A stretch of DNA of 64,000 bases from Acinetobacter baumannii (GCF_009759685.1 NZ_CP046654.1:2418001-2482000); one strand, 5' to 3'; shown: positions 46,122 through 54,025, counted from the first letter of the stretch. A program made the numbers and translations. Notes: generated by a model not told the origin, from the letters alone.

Positions 46122-46502
46122 ATGAGCTTTATCACTGAACAAGAAGCGATAGAACATGTTGAAGGCTTTGATGCTTTATCTGCCAGTGATAAGGCTCAAT
46201 ACCTCCAAATGGCCGAAGCATATCTATTAGCACGTAACGTTAAGCCTTATGAAGATGCTACCCAAGTACCTGAACCTTTAAAAACGGCCTCCTATCAAAT
46301 CATCAAGGGCATTATGAAAGGTGATCTATATCAAGGGCAGGAACAGGCACTAAAACGTAAGAAGGTCAAAGCTGATACGGTTGAGACCGAAAAGGAATAT
46401 CAGGACGGATCAGTAAAGCTTAGTGCAATCGAACAATTCATTCTTGATTTGATTAAGCCTTACAGCAAACGAAAAGCTGTATTTTTTGTCAGGAAAATTT
46501 AA
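46122..46502 (+). CDS. Head-tail connector protein
   Basis: 126 residues, 3 bp after the previous gene. All-helical (YLQMAEAYLLARN...PLKTASYQIIKGIM...LSAIEQFILDLIKPY), the pattern of connector/adaptor proteins that dock under the portal. It lies in the usual slot between capsid and head-closure genes. Assigned by position and fold pattern. Confidence 0.65.
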   Translation: MSFITEQEAIEHVEGFDALSASDKAQYLQMAEAYLLARNVKPYEDATQVPEPLKTASYQIIKGIMKGDLYQGQEQALKRKKVKADTVETEKEYQDGSVKLSAIEQFILDLIKPYSKRKAVFFVRKI

Positions 46503-46871
46503 ATGGGCTTACGTGAAGAAATTCAGGCAGATATTGCTGAAGCATTTAATGATGATTTAGCGGACGCCGTTCATTCATTTACTTGTGACCGGATCTCAAG
46601 AAAAGATTGGGATCCTAAAACTGAAACTTATGTCGAAGTTAAAGAAAACTATTCTGGTCGTGGCGTTCTGTTTGGCTCATACAGTCAATATGAGATTCAG
46701 ACGCTTGGAGTACTGGCCACAGATAAAAAGGCTACAGTGCTGCAGAATGAAGTTACCAAAGAGCCAAAGATTGATGATGAGTGGTTAACAGCCTTAGGCT
46801 CATTCCGGGTAATTCATATTCAACAGGATCCAGCTTCTACTATTTGGAAATGTCAGTTGAGGAAGGTATAA
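46503..46871 (+). CDS. Head closure / neck protein
   Basis: 122 residues, directly after the connector gene. Beta-rich with GRGVLFGSYSQYEIQTLGVLATDKKA and a closing GSFRVIHIQQDP...WKCQLRKV, as in phage head-closure proteins of the SPP1 gp16 type. Homologues in Acinetobacter prophages are sometimes mislabelled glutamate 5-kinase; no kinase motif is present. Confidence 0.62.
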   Translation: MGLREEIQADIAEAFNDDLADAVHSFTCDRISRKDWDPKTETYVEVKENYSGRGVLFGSYSQYEIQTLGVLATDKKATVLQNEVTKEPKIDDEWLTALGSFRVIHIQQDPASTIWKCQLRKV

Positions 46872-46939
46872 GCTTGTATTGATTAATTTAGTTGATTTAA
46901 GCTATATACCTATTTTTAAAATACTTTCTTGGGGAAATT

Positions 46940-47137
46940 ATGGGGTATATCGTTAAGTTAACCGATTCTGGTAAATATTTAATTCCAGACAATGAGGGAT
47001 TGCTTACTACAACAGATTCAAAAGAAAAAGCTGTAGAATTTGGTCAAATAGATGATGAAGAGTCTGCTAAGTTAACTGCCCATAGTTTTAGTGGTGGAAT
47101 GACAACTGGCGTTGATTTCATAATTGAGAAGGTGTAA
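46940..47137 (+). CDS. Small cargo protein in the neck cluster, unknown
   Basis: 65 residues, with GGGGAA upstream. Reads as a beta-rich domain (IVKLTDSGKYLIPDNEGLL...KEKAVEFGQI). It and the next gene are inserted between neck genes and are bordered by a terminator on the right. No family recognised. Confidence 0.5.
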   Translation: MGYIVKLTDSGKYLIPDNEGLLTTTDSKEKAVEFGQIDDEESAKLTAHSFSGGMTTGVDFIIEKV

Positions 47138-47144
47138 TTAAATT

Positions 47145-47438
47145 ATGGCAACTCAAGCATATGTAATCGTCATTGAAATCCCAGAAAAGAAATGCCCAAA
47201 TGTAAGAGGCAAAGCTAGTCTAATTAAAGATGGTAAGGCAAAAGTTTATCTTTCAAATAATACAACTTCTAGAGATGCTGAAAATGGCTTTGACCGATAT
47301 GGAGTTACAGGTGGTCGAAATGCTGTAGTAGTAACTGAGGCAACATTTCCAAAATACGAAGAAGAAATTACTAACTATCTTAATCGAAGATTTGGAGAAG
47401 ACTGGTCTTTAAAATTAGAAAAGTGCTCAGTTGCATAA
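47145..47438 (+). CDS. Small cargo protein in the neck cluster, unknown
   Basis: 97 residues, 7 bp after the previous gene. Alternating beta pattern (AYVIVIEIPEKK, KAKVYLSNNTTSRD) and a helical end (YEEEITNYLNRRFG). Possibly a pair with the 46940 product. No family recognised. Confidence 0.5.
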   Translation: MATQAYVIVIEIPEKKCPNVRGKASLIKDGKAKVYLSNNTTSRDAENGFDRYGVTGGRNAVVVTEATFPKYEEEITNYLNRRFGEDWSLKLEKCSVA

Positions 47439-47442
47439 ATTA

Positions 47443-47467
47443 AAACCCACTTCGGTGGGTTTTTTAA
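47443..47467 (+). terminator. Terminator with TTCG loop
   Basis: AAACCCAC-TTCG-GTGGGTTT followed by TTTT. Confidence 0.9.
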
Positions 47468-47489
47468 TGGGCGCAATTTAGGAGTTTGA

Positions 47490-47900
47490 ATGGTAAATAC
47501 AAACTACGTTCCTTTGTGGCTTATCTCACCATTTCAGCATGTGCATTACACATTAGTTCGAAATCAACTGCATATGGATTTGCTATTTGAGGACATGAAT
47601 AAGGTCGATCAATTCTTGTCTATTGAAGGGGCTGCAGCTCAGGTTGATTTCTATTCCGAAGGTGCATATGCAGTTGTTCAGCTTGGTGATACTTCAGAAA
47701 GAAATCAGATTGAAGTGTATGGATTGCTTTTACATGAAGCTGTTCATGTCTGGCAAAAGATTAAAAAGCTCATGGGTGAACGAGAACCGAGCTCTGAGTT
47801 TGAAGCTTATTCAATTCAGGCGATCGCTCAGGATCTCTTTAAGATGTATGAGGAAAGCGAGGTTAAAAGTCATGGGGTGGAAGGGGAAAAAGCCGACTAG
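47490..47900 (+). CDS. HExxH-containing phage protein
   Basis: 136 residues with AGGAG upstream. LLLHEAVHVWQ is a zinc-protease-like HExxH motif; the rest is alpha/beta (AAAQVDFYSEGAYAVVQLGD). It overlaps the gp10-like gene by 29 bp, so it belongs to the late operon. Predicted cytoplasmic or virion-associated. Function unknown. Confidence 0.62.
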   Translation: MVNTNYVPLWLISPFQHVHYTLVRNQLHMDLLFEDMNKVDQFLSIEGAAAQVDFYSEGAYAVVQLGDTSERNQIEVYGLLLHEAVHVWQKIKKLMGEREPSSEFEAYSIQAIAQDLFKMYEESEVKSHGVEGEKAD

Positions 47901-48240
47901 TTTTAGTCTTGATGTGTCTAAAGCAGCAGAAGCACATGTAAAGAATATTGTCATGGATACCGTGCAATCCTTAGTTAATTTAAGTCCTGTTGATACTGGA
48001 GCATACCGTGCTTCACATATTGTTTCGATTGGATCTGCTGATTTCGGCGTGCGTGAACCTGAAACAAACCCAATTCAAGATGCAGCAATTCAAGCTGTAA
48101 AGATTAAATTGGGCAATTTGGTTTATATCCAGAACAATAAAGCTTATGCACCCCGCTTAGAAAACGGCTGGTCTGATCAAGCACCACAAGGTATTTATGG
48201 CCTCACGTTTAACTTTATTTCTCAAAAGTACGGTGGTTAA
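47872..48240 (+). CDS. HK97 gp10-like tail-completion protein
   Basis: 122 residues from the ATG at 47872 (GAGG upstream). The pattern VQSLVNLSPVDTGAYRASHIVSIG and the end APRLENGWSDQAPQGIYGLTF fit the HK97 gp10 family, which joins tail to head. A longer upstream frame exists but lacks a ribosome site. Confidence 0.83.
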   Translation: MGWKGKKPTSFSLDVSKAAEAHVKNIVMDTVQSLVNLSPVDTGAYRASHIVSIGSADFGVREPETNPIQDAAIQAVKIKLGNLVYIQNNKAYAPRLENGWSDQAPQGIYGLTFNFISQKYGG

Positions 48241-48241
48241 G

Positions 48242-48640
48242 ATGGCAATGACTTTAGAGCAAACAAGGCAAGCTATTATTGATCGTATGCAAAGCTTTAC
48301 TGGTATTGCGCAGGACAGAATACAGTATCCAAATGCTCCAGGCTTTAATGTACCTAAAGATGGTGTTTGGTGCCGCTTAACGATTGCAGGTGGTCCCAGT
48401 TTTAATTCTGGCATTGCAGATAAGCCATGTACTCGCCGTACCGGTAATATCATGATTCAATGCTTTGCACGTCCCAATTCAGGAATAATTGAAATCACAA
48501 AATTGAGTGATGCATTACTTGCTCATTTTGAATATTTCACAATCGAACACTTAGAATGTTTGAATGGCCAATCTATTTATGCGGGTAAAGATGCTGATTT
48601 CATTCAGTATAATGTGAGCATTGGGTACAAGGTGAATTGA
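48242..48640 (+). CDS. Tail terminator protein (DUF4128-like)
   Basis: 132 residues from the ATG at 48242, one base after the previous stop. N-terminal helix (QTRQAIIDRMQSFTGI), then PKDGVWCRLTIAGGP and GNIMIQCFARPNSG, as in the lambda gpU-type tail terminators that cap the tail tube. Position after gp10 fits. Confidence 0.75.
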   Translation: MAMTLEQTRQAIIDRMQSFTGIAQDRIQYPNAPGFNVPKDGVWCRLTIAGGPSFNSGIADKPCTRRTGNIMIQCFARPNSGIIEITKLSDALLAHFEYFTIEHLECLNGQSIYAGKDADFIQYNVSIGYKVN

Positions 48641-48641
48641 T

Positions 48642-48860
48642 ATGTCATGTATGCTGACTTTAGAAGAAATCGAAATTAAACGGCAAGAACTGGAACGGCA
48701 TCTTGAAGATGTTATGTCTGTTGAGTTGAGCAAATGGCAATCTGAAAACAAGCTATGTGTTTCTGATGTGAATATACGCTTGGCTAATGTTGTTAGTCTC
48801 GGAGGGCCTAAACATAACGTTGTTACTGGAGTAAGTGTCGATTTAGATAATGAGCTTTGA
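48642..48860 (+). CDS. Small phage protein, unknown
   Basis: 72 residues, 1 bp after the tail terminator. Helical N-terminal half (LTLEEIEIKRQELERHLEDVM) and beta-like C-terminal half. Possibly a structural accessory or cargo protein. No family recognised. Confidence 0.5.
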   Translation: MSCMLTLEEIEIKRQELERHLEDVMSVELSKWQSENKLCVSDVNIRLANVVSLGGPKHNVVTGVSVDLDNEL

Positions 48861-48949
48861 GTTCAAGAAAAAGCTACTGCAAGGCGATTATTTTTAATGA
48901 CCTCAGCATATTATCATTTGTGATTACATTCTGTTACAGTAATGGAAAT

Positions 48950-48967
48950 TTATAACAAATGGTAAAA
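48950..48967 (+). promoter_or_regulatory. Shared cargo-gene promoter-like element, copy 1
   Basis: TTATAACAAATGGTAAAA directly before the start codon of the SH3b gene. It differs at two of 18 positions from 54026-54043, before a lipoprotein gene. Upstream, TGTTA lies 15 bp before ATAAC in both. Confidence 0.5.
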
Positions 48968-48968
48968 C

Positions 48969-49490
48969 ATGAAAAAATCAACTTTAGGCTGGGGTGCCGC
49001 AGGATTAGTAGCTTTAGGGATTTTTGGTTCAGGCAATGATAACTCTCCAAAACAAACTTCAGACTCAGAAAATGCGCAGAGTGCAGTAGAGGAAGTTATC
49101 GAATCAAAATATATCAACACTAATTCTTTAAATATTAGAGATAAACCAAACGGTCAAGTAGTAGGAAAGTTAGGACGTGGGGAAAAAGTTGATATTTATG
49201 AGATGAAAGGAAACTGGGCACGTATTTCCTTAAATTCCTCATCACCTCAGTGGTTATCAACAAAGCTATTATGTGAAACGGATGGCTGTTTTAAACAAAA
49301 GTCTCGATCAACCACGTCAAATAATTATCAGGCCTTAAAATCTCATCCTCATCATTCTGAAAGAAAACAGAAAAAAACCTACTACGATAGTGATTGTTCA
49401 TGTGCTGTGGTGGATTATTGCGTGGGTCCTAGAGGTGGGCACTACTGTATTACGAGTGGAGGAAACAAGAGATATAAACCTAGATATTAA
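48969..49490 (+). CDS. SH3b protein with C-terminal GPRGG motif, second copy
   Basis: 173 residues. A hydrophobic N-terminus (about 3-22, LGWGAAGLVALGIFG) acts as a signal or anchor. SH3b domain (about 48-105: YINTNSLNIRDKPNGQVVGKL...NWARISL), a basic linker, then YCVGPRGGHYC (150-160). Same layout as 34198, but anchored rather than lipidated. It lies in the tail operon behind a likely own promoter, so expression in the lysogen is likely. Role unknown. Confidence 0.7.
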   Translation: MKKSTLGWGAAGLVALGIFGSGNDNSPKQTSDSENAQSAVEEVIESKYINTNSLNIRDKPNGQVVGKLGRGEKVDIYEMKGNWARISLNSSSPQWLSTKLLCETDGCFKQKSRSTTSNNYQALKSHPHHSERKQKKTYYDSDCSCAVVDYCVGPRGGHYCITSGGNKRYKPRY

Positions 49491-49586
49491 TTAATTTGAA
49501 TTATGAGACCTCCATTTTGAGAGGTACTTTATGTCTTAATCACTACCACCTCATCGGTGGTTTTTTTATGTCTATAGGAATCACTT

Positions 49587-49940
49587 ATGAGCAATTTTGT
49601 ATTTAAGCGTGGTGACACTTTCAACTTAAATCTTCAGCTAGTTGATATGGATGAAGCCCTGCAATATCCACCAGATGATGTGCGCCGTGCAATTGATCTT
49701 ACAGGTTATACCTTCACTTCACAGGTTAAAGCTCTGGCTGATGGTGCTACTGTGGCCACATTAACTTGTACTGCATTAAGCCAAAGCACACAGAAAGGGT
49801 GGCTGAACATTAAATCTAGTGCAAGCACTGCAACTTGGCCTTTAGGGCTGTGTCAGATGGATATTAAAGCTGTAGTTAGTGGCACTACACAGCACACTGA
49901 AACTTTGACTTTCCAAGTGATTGACGGAGTAACAGCATAA
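49587..49940 (+). CDS. Phage protein upstream of the tail-fibre-like gene, unknown
   Basis: 117 residues. Immunoglobulin- or BppU-like beta pattern (VFKRGDTFNLNLQLVD, YTFTSQVKAL, CQMDIKAVVSG, ETLTFQVID). Its stop overlaps the next ATG by one base (TAATG), so the two are co-translated. Proteins of this kind are often baseplate or fibre components. Confidence 0.6.
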   Translation: MSNFVFKRGDTFNLNLQLVDMDEALQYPPDDVRRAIDLTGYTFTSQVKALADGATVATLTCTALSQSTQKGWLNIKSSASTATWPLGLCQMDIKAVVSGTTQHTETLTFQVIDGVTA

Positions 49941-51118
49941 TGGCAAATCTTGTTTTTAAATTTAGTTGGGATCATCGGCCATTCCCATATAACGCCTCAC
50001 AGGGCAAGCGGCAGTTTATGTTGCCATTTGCGTCAGGTATTCCCAATCTGGCACCCAACTTTTCTCAAGTAGTTGGTACTGCAGCTATCTCTCAAGGTGG
50101 AACGGGGGCAACTACAGCGGCTGGTGCACGAGCTAACCTAGGCGCAGCTGCAAGTGGGGTAAATAGTGATATTAGTGAGCTTAAGGGACTTACAACCCCT
50201 TTATCAATTTCTCAGGGAGGATTAGGAGCTGATAATGCACAGACAGCTAGAATGAATTTGGGGTTAGGAACTGCTGCTGTACTAGCGTCAACAACAAGTC
50301 AATATGATCCTACGCCGGGACGAGCACTAAGAGTCGGTGATTGGGGGATAGGGGCTGAAGGTTCTCGTGTATCTGATATGGTTGCTCCTCTTAATAATGG
50401 TTTTTTTCGAACAGATGACACTTTAACAAATGATACTGGTAATAGTATTGGTCCTTATGGTTTCTTTTTACACTGTACCCGACGCTCAATGGGTTTATAT
50501 ACAAATGGAAGTCATTCATTTCAGCTTGGGAAAGCTGCCTCATATTCTGCCCTGAAGTATCGATTTAATAATAGTGGTACTTGGTCTAATTGGTTTAATT
50601 TATTGACTGCACAAAATACTACAACTGATGGAAATGGTTTTATTAAAGCCGCTTCACCAGTCGTTAAGCTTTTCCAAAGTCATATTGAGCTAAATAACGA
50701 TGCTGCCAAGCAACCGATCACTTTTGACAAATTAGGCACTGGTGACTATCTGATTAAGGGCTCTTTAGGCTTTGCACAGGAAGGTTGGTATATCGAAGTA
50801 CCTAAGGATGCCAACGGTAATACGGTAGTAGCAGTTGAATATTCAACCTTAGAAAATGGTGATCTTTCTATTAAAACTTATAAACGTAAGTTTGATGTGG
50901 AAAAGGCAGCCATTGTAGCTGATCTCGAAAATCCACTTGATATTCCAGAAGGCCGCTGGATTGATATCCGTCTGCATGAAGAACCTGAACCAGAGCCTGA
51001 AGAGCCGTTGAGTGAAACACCAGTGGATTTCCAGCCGACTAACTTATCTCAGGCAGTTGCTGCAGCCATGAATGGCGTGGAACCGCCAGAAATCTCAGAA
51101 ACAGACGAAACACTTTAA
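49940..51118 (+). CDS. Tail fibre-like protein
   Basis: 392 residues. Phage tail-collar type repeats (ISQGGTGATTAAGARANLGAA at about 50-70, then ISQGGLGADNAQTARMNLGLG) are followed by a receptor-domain-like beta region and an acidic, Pro/Glu-rich C-terminal tail. Such fibres bind host surface glycans. Location before the tail tube gene is unusual, since most fibre genes follow gpJ. A terminator follows. Confidence 0.75.
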   Translation: MANLVFKFSWDHRPFPYNASQGKRQFMLPFASGIPNLAPNFSQVVGTAAISQGGTGATTAAGARANLGAAASGVNSDISELKGLTTPLSISQGGLGADNAQTARMNLGLGTAAVLASTTSQYDPTPGRALRVGDWGIGAEGSRVSDMVAPLNNGFFRTDDTLTNDTGNSIGPYGFFLHCTRRSMGLYTNGSHSFQLGKAASYSALKYRFNNSGTWSNWFNLLTAQNTTTDGNGFIKAASPVVKLFQSHIELNNDAAKQPITFDKLGTGDYLIKGSLGFAQEGWYIEVPKDANGNTVVAVEYSTLENGDLSIKTYKRKFDVEKAAIVADLENPLDIPEGRWIDIRLHEEPEPEPEEPLSETPVDFQPTNLSQAVAAAMNGVEPPEISETDETL

Positions 51119-51119
51119 T

Positions 51120-51145
51120 AACCCGCTTAAACAGCGGGTTTTTTA
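51120..51145 (+). terminator. Terminator after the fibre-like gene
   Basis: AACCCGC-TTAAACA-GCGGGTT followed by TTTT. Confidence 0.88.
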
Positions 51146-51170
51146 TTGCCTAAATTTTGGAGAACCACAA

Positions 51171-52088
51171 ATGAGTTCAGGCGCAAAAATTCGATTATAT
51201 GCTTGTGAGGAAGCAGTTTTAGGAACAACTCCTGCAAATCCAGTCTGGTACACCGTTCGCCGTGTTACTGATAGTTTGACTGAAAATGTTACTACTGAAG
51301 ATAGCAGTGAAGTAGTTGATTCACGTTTTCGCCAAGGCGCTGTTGTAACGGAAGCCGAAGTAACTGGTCAACTAGAGTTTGAATTATCACTAGGTACCTT
51401 TGACTTATTCTTAAATGTTCTCGCTTTCAATAACTGGGCTGCAAATGCTTTAAGTTTTGGTGGTGGAGTACGTAAGTCTCTTACCTTGGTAAAAGTCTTT
51501 GAAGATATTGGTCAAGTCTTTATTTATCGTGGTATTCAAGTGAATACAGGTGAAATGACGATCCAGACCACAGGCAAAATCACTGGTAACTTTGGTTTAG
51601 TAGGTAGCTCATTTACGCGACAGCAGGTTAATCCTGTTACAAATCCTATTCCAGCATCGACTCGCCCTCTGGTGAGTATGCCAAATGTTGAAAAGCTACT
51701 TATTAATGGTCAATCAATTCAGGGTAAAGCTTGTCTGCAGACACTTACCATCAACTTTAGTAATAATCTGGAAGCGATCCGTTGTATCGGTTCTGGTAAG
51801 TACACGCCTGAGTTTTACTTAGAGAAAATGATGGATATTGGCGTAAATGCTAATTTCATGTTTTCAGCAACATCTGCTTCTTGGATTGATGCTATTAAAA
51901 CCCGTGATGTATTTACATTGACCTTCGATATTACAGATACCAAAGGCAGTAAGTACTCGTTTAACTTCCCGCAACTTGAAGTTAAGGAAGCAAATCACCC
52001 TGATGGTGGTGGCGATGACATTATTACAATAGATATCAATTTTGCCCAAGTGCGTACCAGTCCAACGATTGTACGTGCTCTTGTGTAA
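51171..52088 (+). CDS. Major tail tube protein
   Basis: 305 residues from the ATG at 51171 (GGAG upstream). Beta-rich with the repeated VTGQLEFELSLGTFDLFL and TIQTTGKITGNFGLVG strands of phage tail tube proteins; two such domains are seen in series. It forms the hexameric rings of the non-contractile tail. Next to the chaperone gene, as expected. Confidence 0.85.
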   Translation: MSSGAKIRLYACEEAVLGTTPANPVWYTVRRVTDSLTENVTTEDSSEVVDSRFRQGAVVTEAEVTGQLEFELSLGTFDLFLNVLAFNNWAANALSFGGGVRKSLTLVKVFEDIGQVFIYRGIQVNTGEMTIQTTGKITGNFGLVGSSFTRQQVNPVTNPIPASTRPLVSMPNVEKLLINGQSIQGKACLQTLTINFSNNLEAIRCIGSGKYTPEFYLEKMMDIGVNANFMFSATSASWIDAIKTRDVFTLTFDITDTKGSKYSFNFPQLEVKEANHPDGGGDDIITIDINFAQVRTSPTIVRALV

Positions 52089-52105
52089 TCAACTTATTCA
52101 GTAAC

Positions 52106-52137
52106 AAAGCCTATGGAAACCCATGGGCTTTTTTATT
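52106..52137 (+). terminator. Hairpin after the tail tube gene
   Basis: AAAGCCTATGG-AAAC-CCATGGGCTTTT then TTTATTT, with one mismatch. Confidence 0.82.
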
Positions 52138-52157
52138 TCTAAAAATTAGAGGTTGTT

Positions 52158-52673
52158 ATGGCTTTAAAAGTCGGAATTATTAAAAGCTCAGACGTATCAA
52201 AATGGTGTGAATACAAGGGTGCTGATGGCGATGTACAGGCTGAGTTCAAAGTCCGTGGTATCGCTTATAAGCCTTTTCAGGTAGCTATTGAACGGGCAGG
52301 AAACCAGATCTCGTCTAAAGGCTATGATGTGATGGTCAAAGATGAAGATGCCAAGCTTTACCACGAGCTTTTAATGGATGCATGCGCGGCCCACTTAATC
52401 GAAGACTGGAAAGGTGTGGTATTTGCCGAAATCGTAGACGGTAAAACTGTTGAGTCCGAAAAGCCATATACACCTGAGAATGCCTCAAAGCTTCTTAATC
52501 TTGGTGATATTGGTATTTCAATCTGGCTATTCATTAAAGAACAGGCCCAGAAGATTCAGGAAGACGCAGACAAGGACAAGGCTTTAATTCTGGGAAAGTC
52601 ATGGAGCTCTACAAATACCAAAAAACGTATGCGTCGAAAACGCCGCACGAAATCGAGCAAATCAAGTTCTTAG
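52158..52673 (+). CDS. Tail assembly chaperone, G-like frame
   Basis: 171 residues if read without frameshift. The N-terminal 145 residues form the chaperone domain; the last 25 (KKRMRRKRRTKSSKSSS) are low-complexity and basic, as expected from reading past a frameshift site. It prevents tail tube subunits from aggregating and guides tape-measure folding. Position between tube and tape-measure genes fits. Confidence 0.82.
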   Translation: MALKVGIIKSSDVSKWCEYKGADGDVQAEFKVRGIAYKPFQVAIERAGNQISSKGYDVMVKDEDAKLYHELLMDACAAHLIEDWKGVVFAEIVDGKTVESEKPYTPENASKLLNLGDIGISIWLFIKEQAQKIQEDADKDKALILGKSWSSTNTKKRMRRKRRTKSSKSSS

Positions 52674-52930
52674 GCGGCCGTATTCCGGATCCGCCAGAAT
52701 ATTCGTATGCGGCTGATTCAATTCTTTCGGCATTTAGCACTATATGTCGATCCAGACGTTATGAGCAAAGCATACCGTTATCTTTAGATCAGCAGGCTAT
52801 CAATGTCTATGCTGAGCATAATGATTTGCCAGTGGCTGCTCATATTTTTAATGACTGTATTTTTGCGTTGGATAATTTGTTTTTGGAGGAGTGCCATAAG
52901 AAGATATCAACCAAAAGCAAAGGTAAGTGA
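52592..52930 (+). CDS. GT extension frame, expressed by -1 frameshifting at GGGAAAG
   Basis: GGGAAAG (52592-52598) in the G frame reads G-GGA-AAG, a classic -1 slippery heptamer, the same as in lambda G/GT. The -1 frame is open through it and continues to 52930 (about 110 residues: HEIEQIKFLGGRIPDPPEYSYA...). The ATG at 52601 could also start it, but the layout favours a fused product of about 257 residues made at a minor ratio. Confidence 0.85.
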   Translation, partial: GKVMELYKYQKTYASKTPHEIEQIKFLGGRIPDPPEYSYAADSILSAFSTICRSRRYEQSIPLSLDQQAINVYAEHNDLPVAAHIFNDCIFALDNLFLEECHKKISTKSKGK

Positions 52931-53087
52931 CCAAATTAGGTATTGCCAGGGACTGAAAAGCCTAATTTGGTCAAAACGTCAAACAATTAAGCAGTTGCTC
53001 TTAAACGCGACTCAAAATAACGCAGTCGATGTTACAAAATACTTGATCTGGATTGACAGAAAATTACCTTTAAGGTGTTGCGCGTGA
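52896..53087 (+). CDS. Small tail-region protein with a possible ATA start
   Basis: A 63-residue frame (RRYQPKAKVSDQIRYCQGL...) starts at ATA 52896, placed 4-6 nt after a perfect GGAGGAG (52885-52891); no ATG or GTG fits that site. It overlaps the GT end by 35 bp. A 12-bp inverted repeat lies inside. The start may be an ATG mutated to ATA. In some phages a small gene sits here before the tape measure. Function unknown. Confidence 0.45.
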   Translation: MRRYQPKAKVSDQIRYCQGLKSLIWSKRQTIKQLLLNATQNNAVDVTKYLIWIDRKLPLRCCA

Positions 53088-53175
53088 TTATCAAATGATG
53101 AATAATCACCTTACCGTCAATATTTGACGGTTCAGCATTCTTTTACTCTTTCCAAGAACCTTGGTGTTTGCTTGT

Positions 53176-53475
53176 ATGTGTTTAACATTAACTGAAGCTA
53201 AACAAAAACTTAGAGCATTTGCTAGAGATACTAGCAAAATCAAGTTAACTGCACATGCAAAAGAAAGAATGAAAGAACGCTGTATCTCTATGAAGCAAAT
53301 TATTTGCTGTTTTGAGCATGGAGATATTACTGAGGGGCCGTACCCAAATACTCGTGGTGATTGCCAGTTAAATGTTTCTGTTCGCACTGCAGGCGAATAC
53401 ATAACAACAGCTGTTGCAATCAAGCAGAGCGAGAACGGTGAATTCTCAGTAGTAGTCACTACATTTAGAGAGTAG
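53176..53475 (+). CDS. DUF4258-type toxin (RelE-like)
   Basis: 99 residues from the ATG at 53176 (weak ribosome site). The pattern LTAHAKERMKERCISMKQIICCFEHGDI...GPYPNTRGDCQLNVSVRTAGEYITTAVAIK fits DUF4258, a RelE/MqsR-related group of mRNA-cleaving toxins. The HTH gene starts 8 bp downstream, the usual toxin-first order of HigBA/MqsRA modules. Cargo in the tail operon, probably for lysogen maintenance or phage defence. Confidence 0.72.
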   Translation: MCLTLTEAKQKLRAFARDTSKIKLTAHAKERMKERCISMKQIICCFEHGDITEGPYPNTRGDCQLNVSVRTAGEYITTAVAIKQSENGEFSVVVTTFRE

Positions 53476-53483
53476 GCTAAATT

Positions 53484-53942
53484 ATGTATCACTATGAAGA
53501 ATGCGGTCTGAGCAATATTTGGCTGCGCAATGGATTTACAATTGAAAATGATGAAGACTATGGTGAACTCGTATCTATTGAATCTGTTCATGAGCTTCAT
53601 AATGCCATTGGGTTGTTCTTAATTACGCAAAAGCCTGACTTGAATGGTGAGGAAATTCGTTTTTTACGTAAAGAACTAAACTTGTCACAGAAGAATCTTG
53701 CTGGGCTTTTAGGAGTCAGTGAGACTAGTATTAGACATTGGGAAGCTGATCGCGGTTTAATTGGTAAACCTACTGAGCTATTACTTCGTGCATTATATAA
53801 AGAGCATGTTCAAGGTGATGGCAAACTAAGAAGTATGATTGAGTCATTAAATCATCAGGAACGAACTTTAGTACCAAGTGAAATTAGTTTTTCATATGGA
53901 AATAACCATTCATGGCATCAAACCAATTGTGAAATAGCTTAG
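53484..53942 (+). CDS. HTH antitoxin (MqsA/HigA-like)
   Basis: 152 residues. An N-terminal segment (MYHYEECGLSNIWLRNGF) is typical of HTH partners of DUF4258 toxins. A Cro/C1-type helix-turn-helix (about 57-100: IRFLRKELNLSQKNLAGLLGVSETSIRHWE) binds its own promoter. The C-terminal tail is unstructured. It would neutralise the toxin and repress the pair. A terminator follows. Confidence 0.78.
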   Translation: MYHYEECGLSNIWLRNGFTIENDEDYGELVSIESVHELHNAIGLFLITQKPDLNGEEIRFLRKELNLSQKNLAGLLGVSETSIRHWEADRGLIGKPTELLLRALYKEHVQGDGKLRSMIESLNHQERTLVPSEISFSYGNNHSWHQTNCEIA

Positions 53943-53959
53943 TTAGTTTTATTTGATAG

Positions 53960-53982
53960 AAACCACCTTCGGGTGGTTTTCC
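53960..53982 (+). terminator. Terminator of the toxin-antitoxin pair
   Basis: AACCACC-TTCG-GGTGGTT followed by TTCCTTT. Confidence 0.82.
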
Positions 53983-54025
53983 TTTATGTGACATTTAGTA
54001 ACCAGTTTGTTAAAGTTAGTACACT

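Noticed and set aside
46503..46871. Glutamate 5-kinase
   Set aside because: Homologues are sometimes named so, but no kinase motif is present and the position is that of a head-closure gene.
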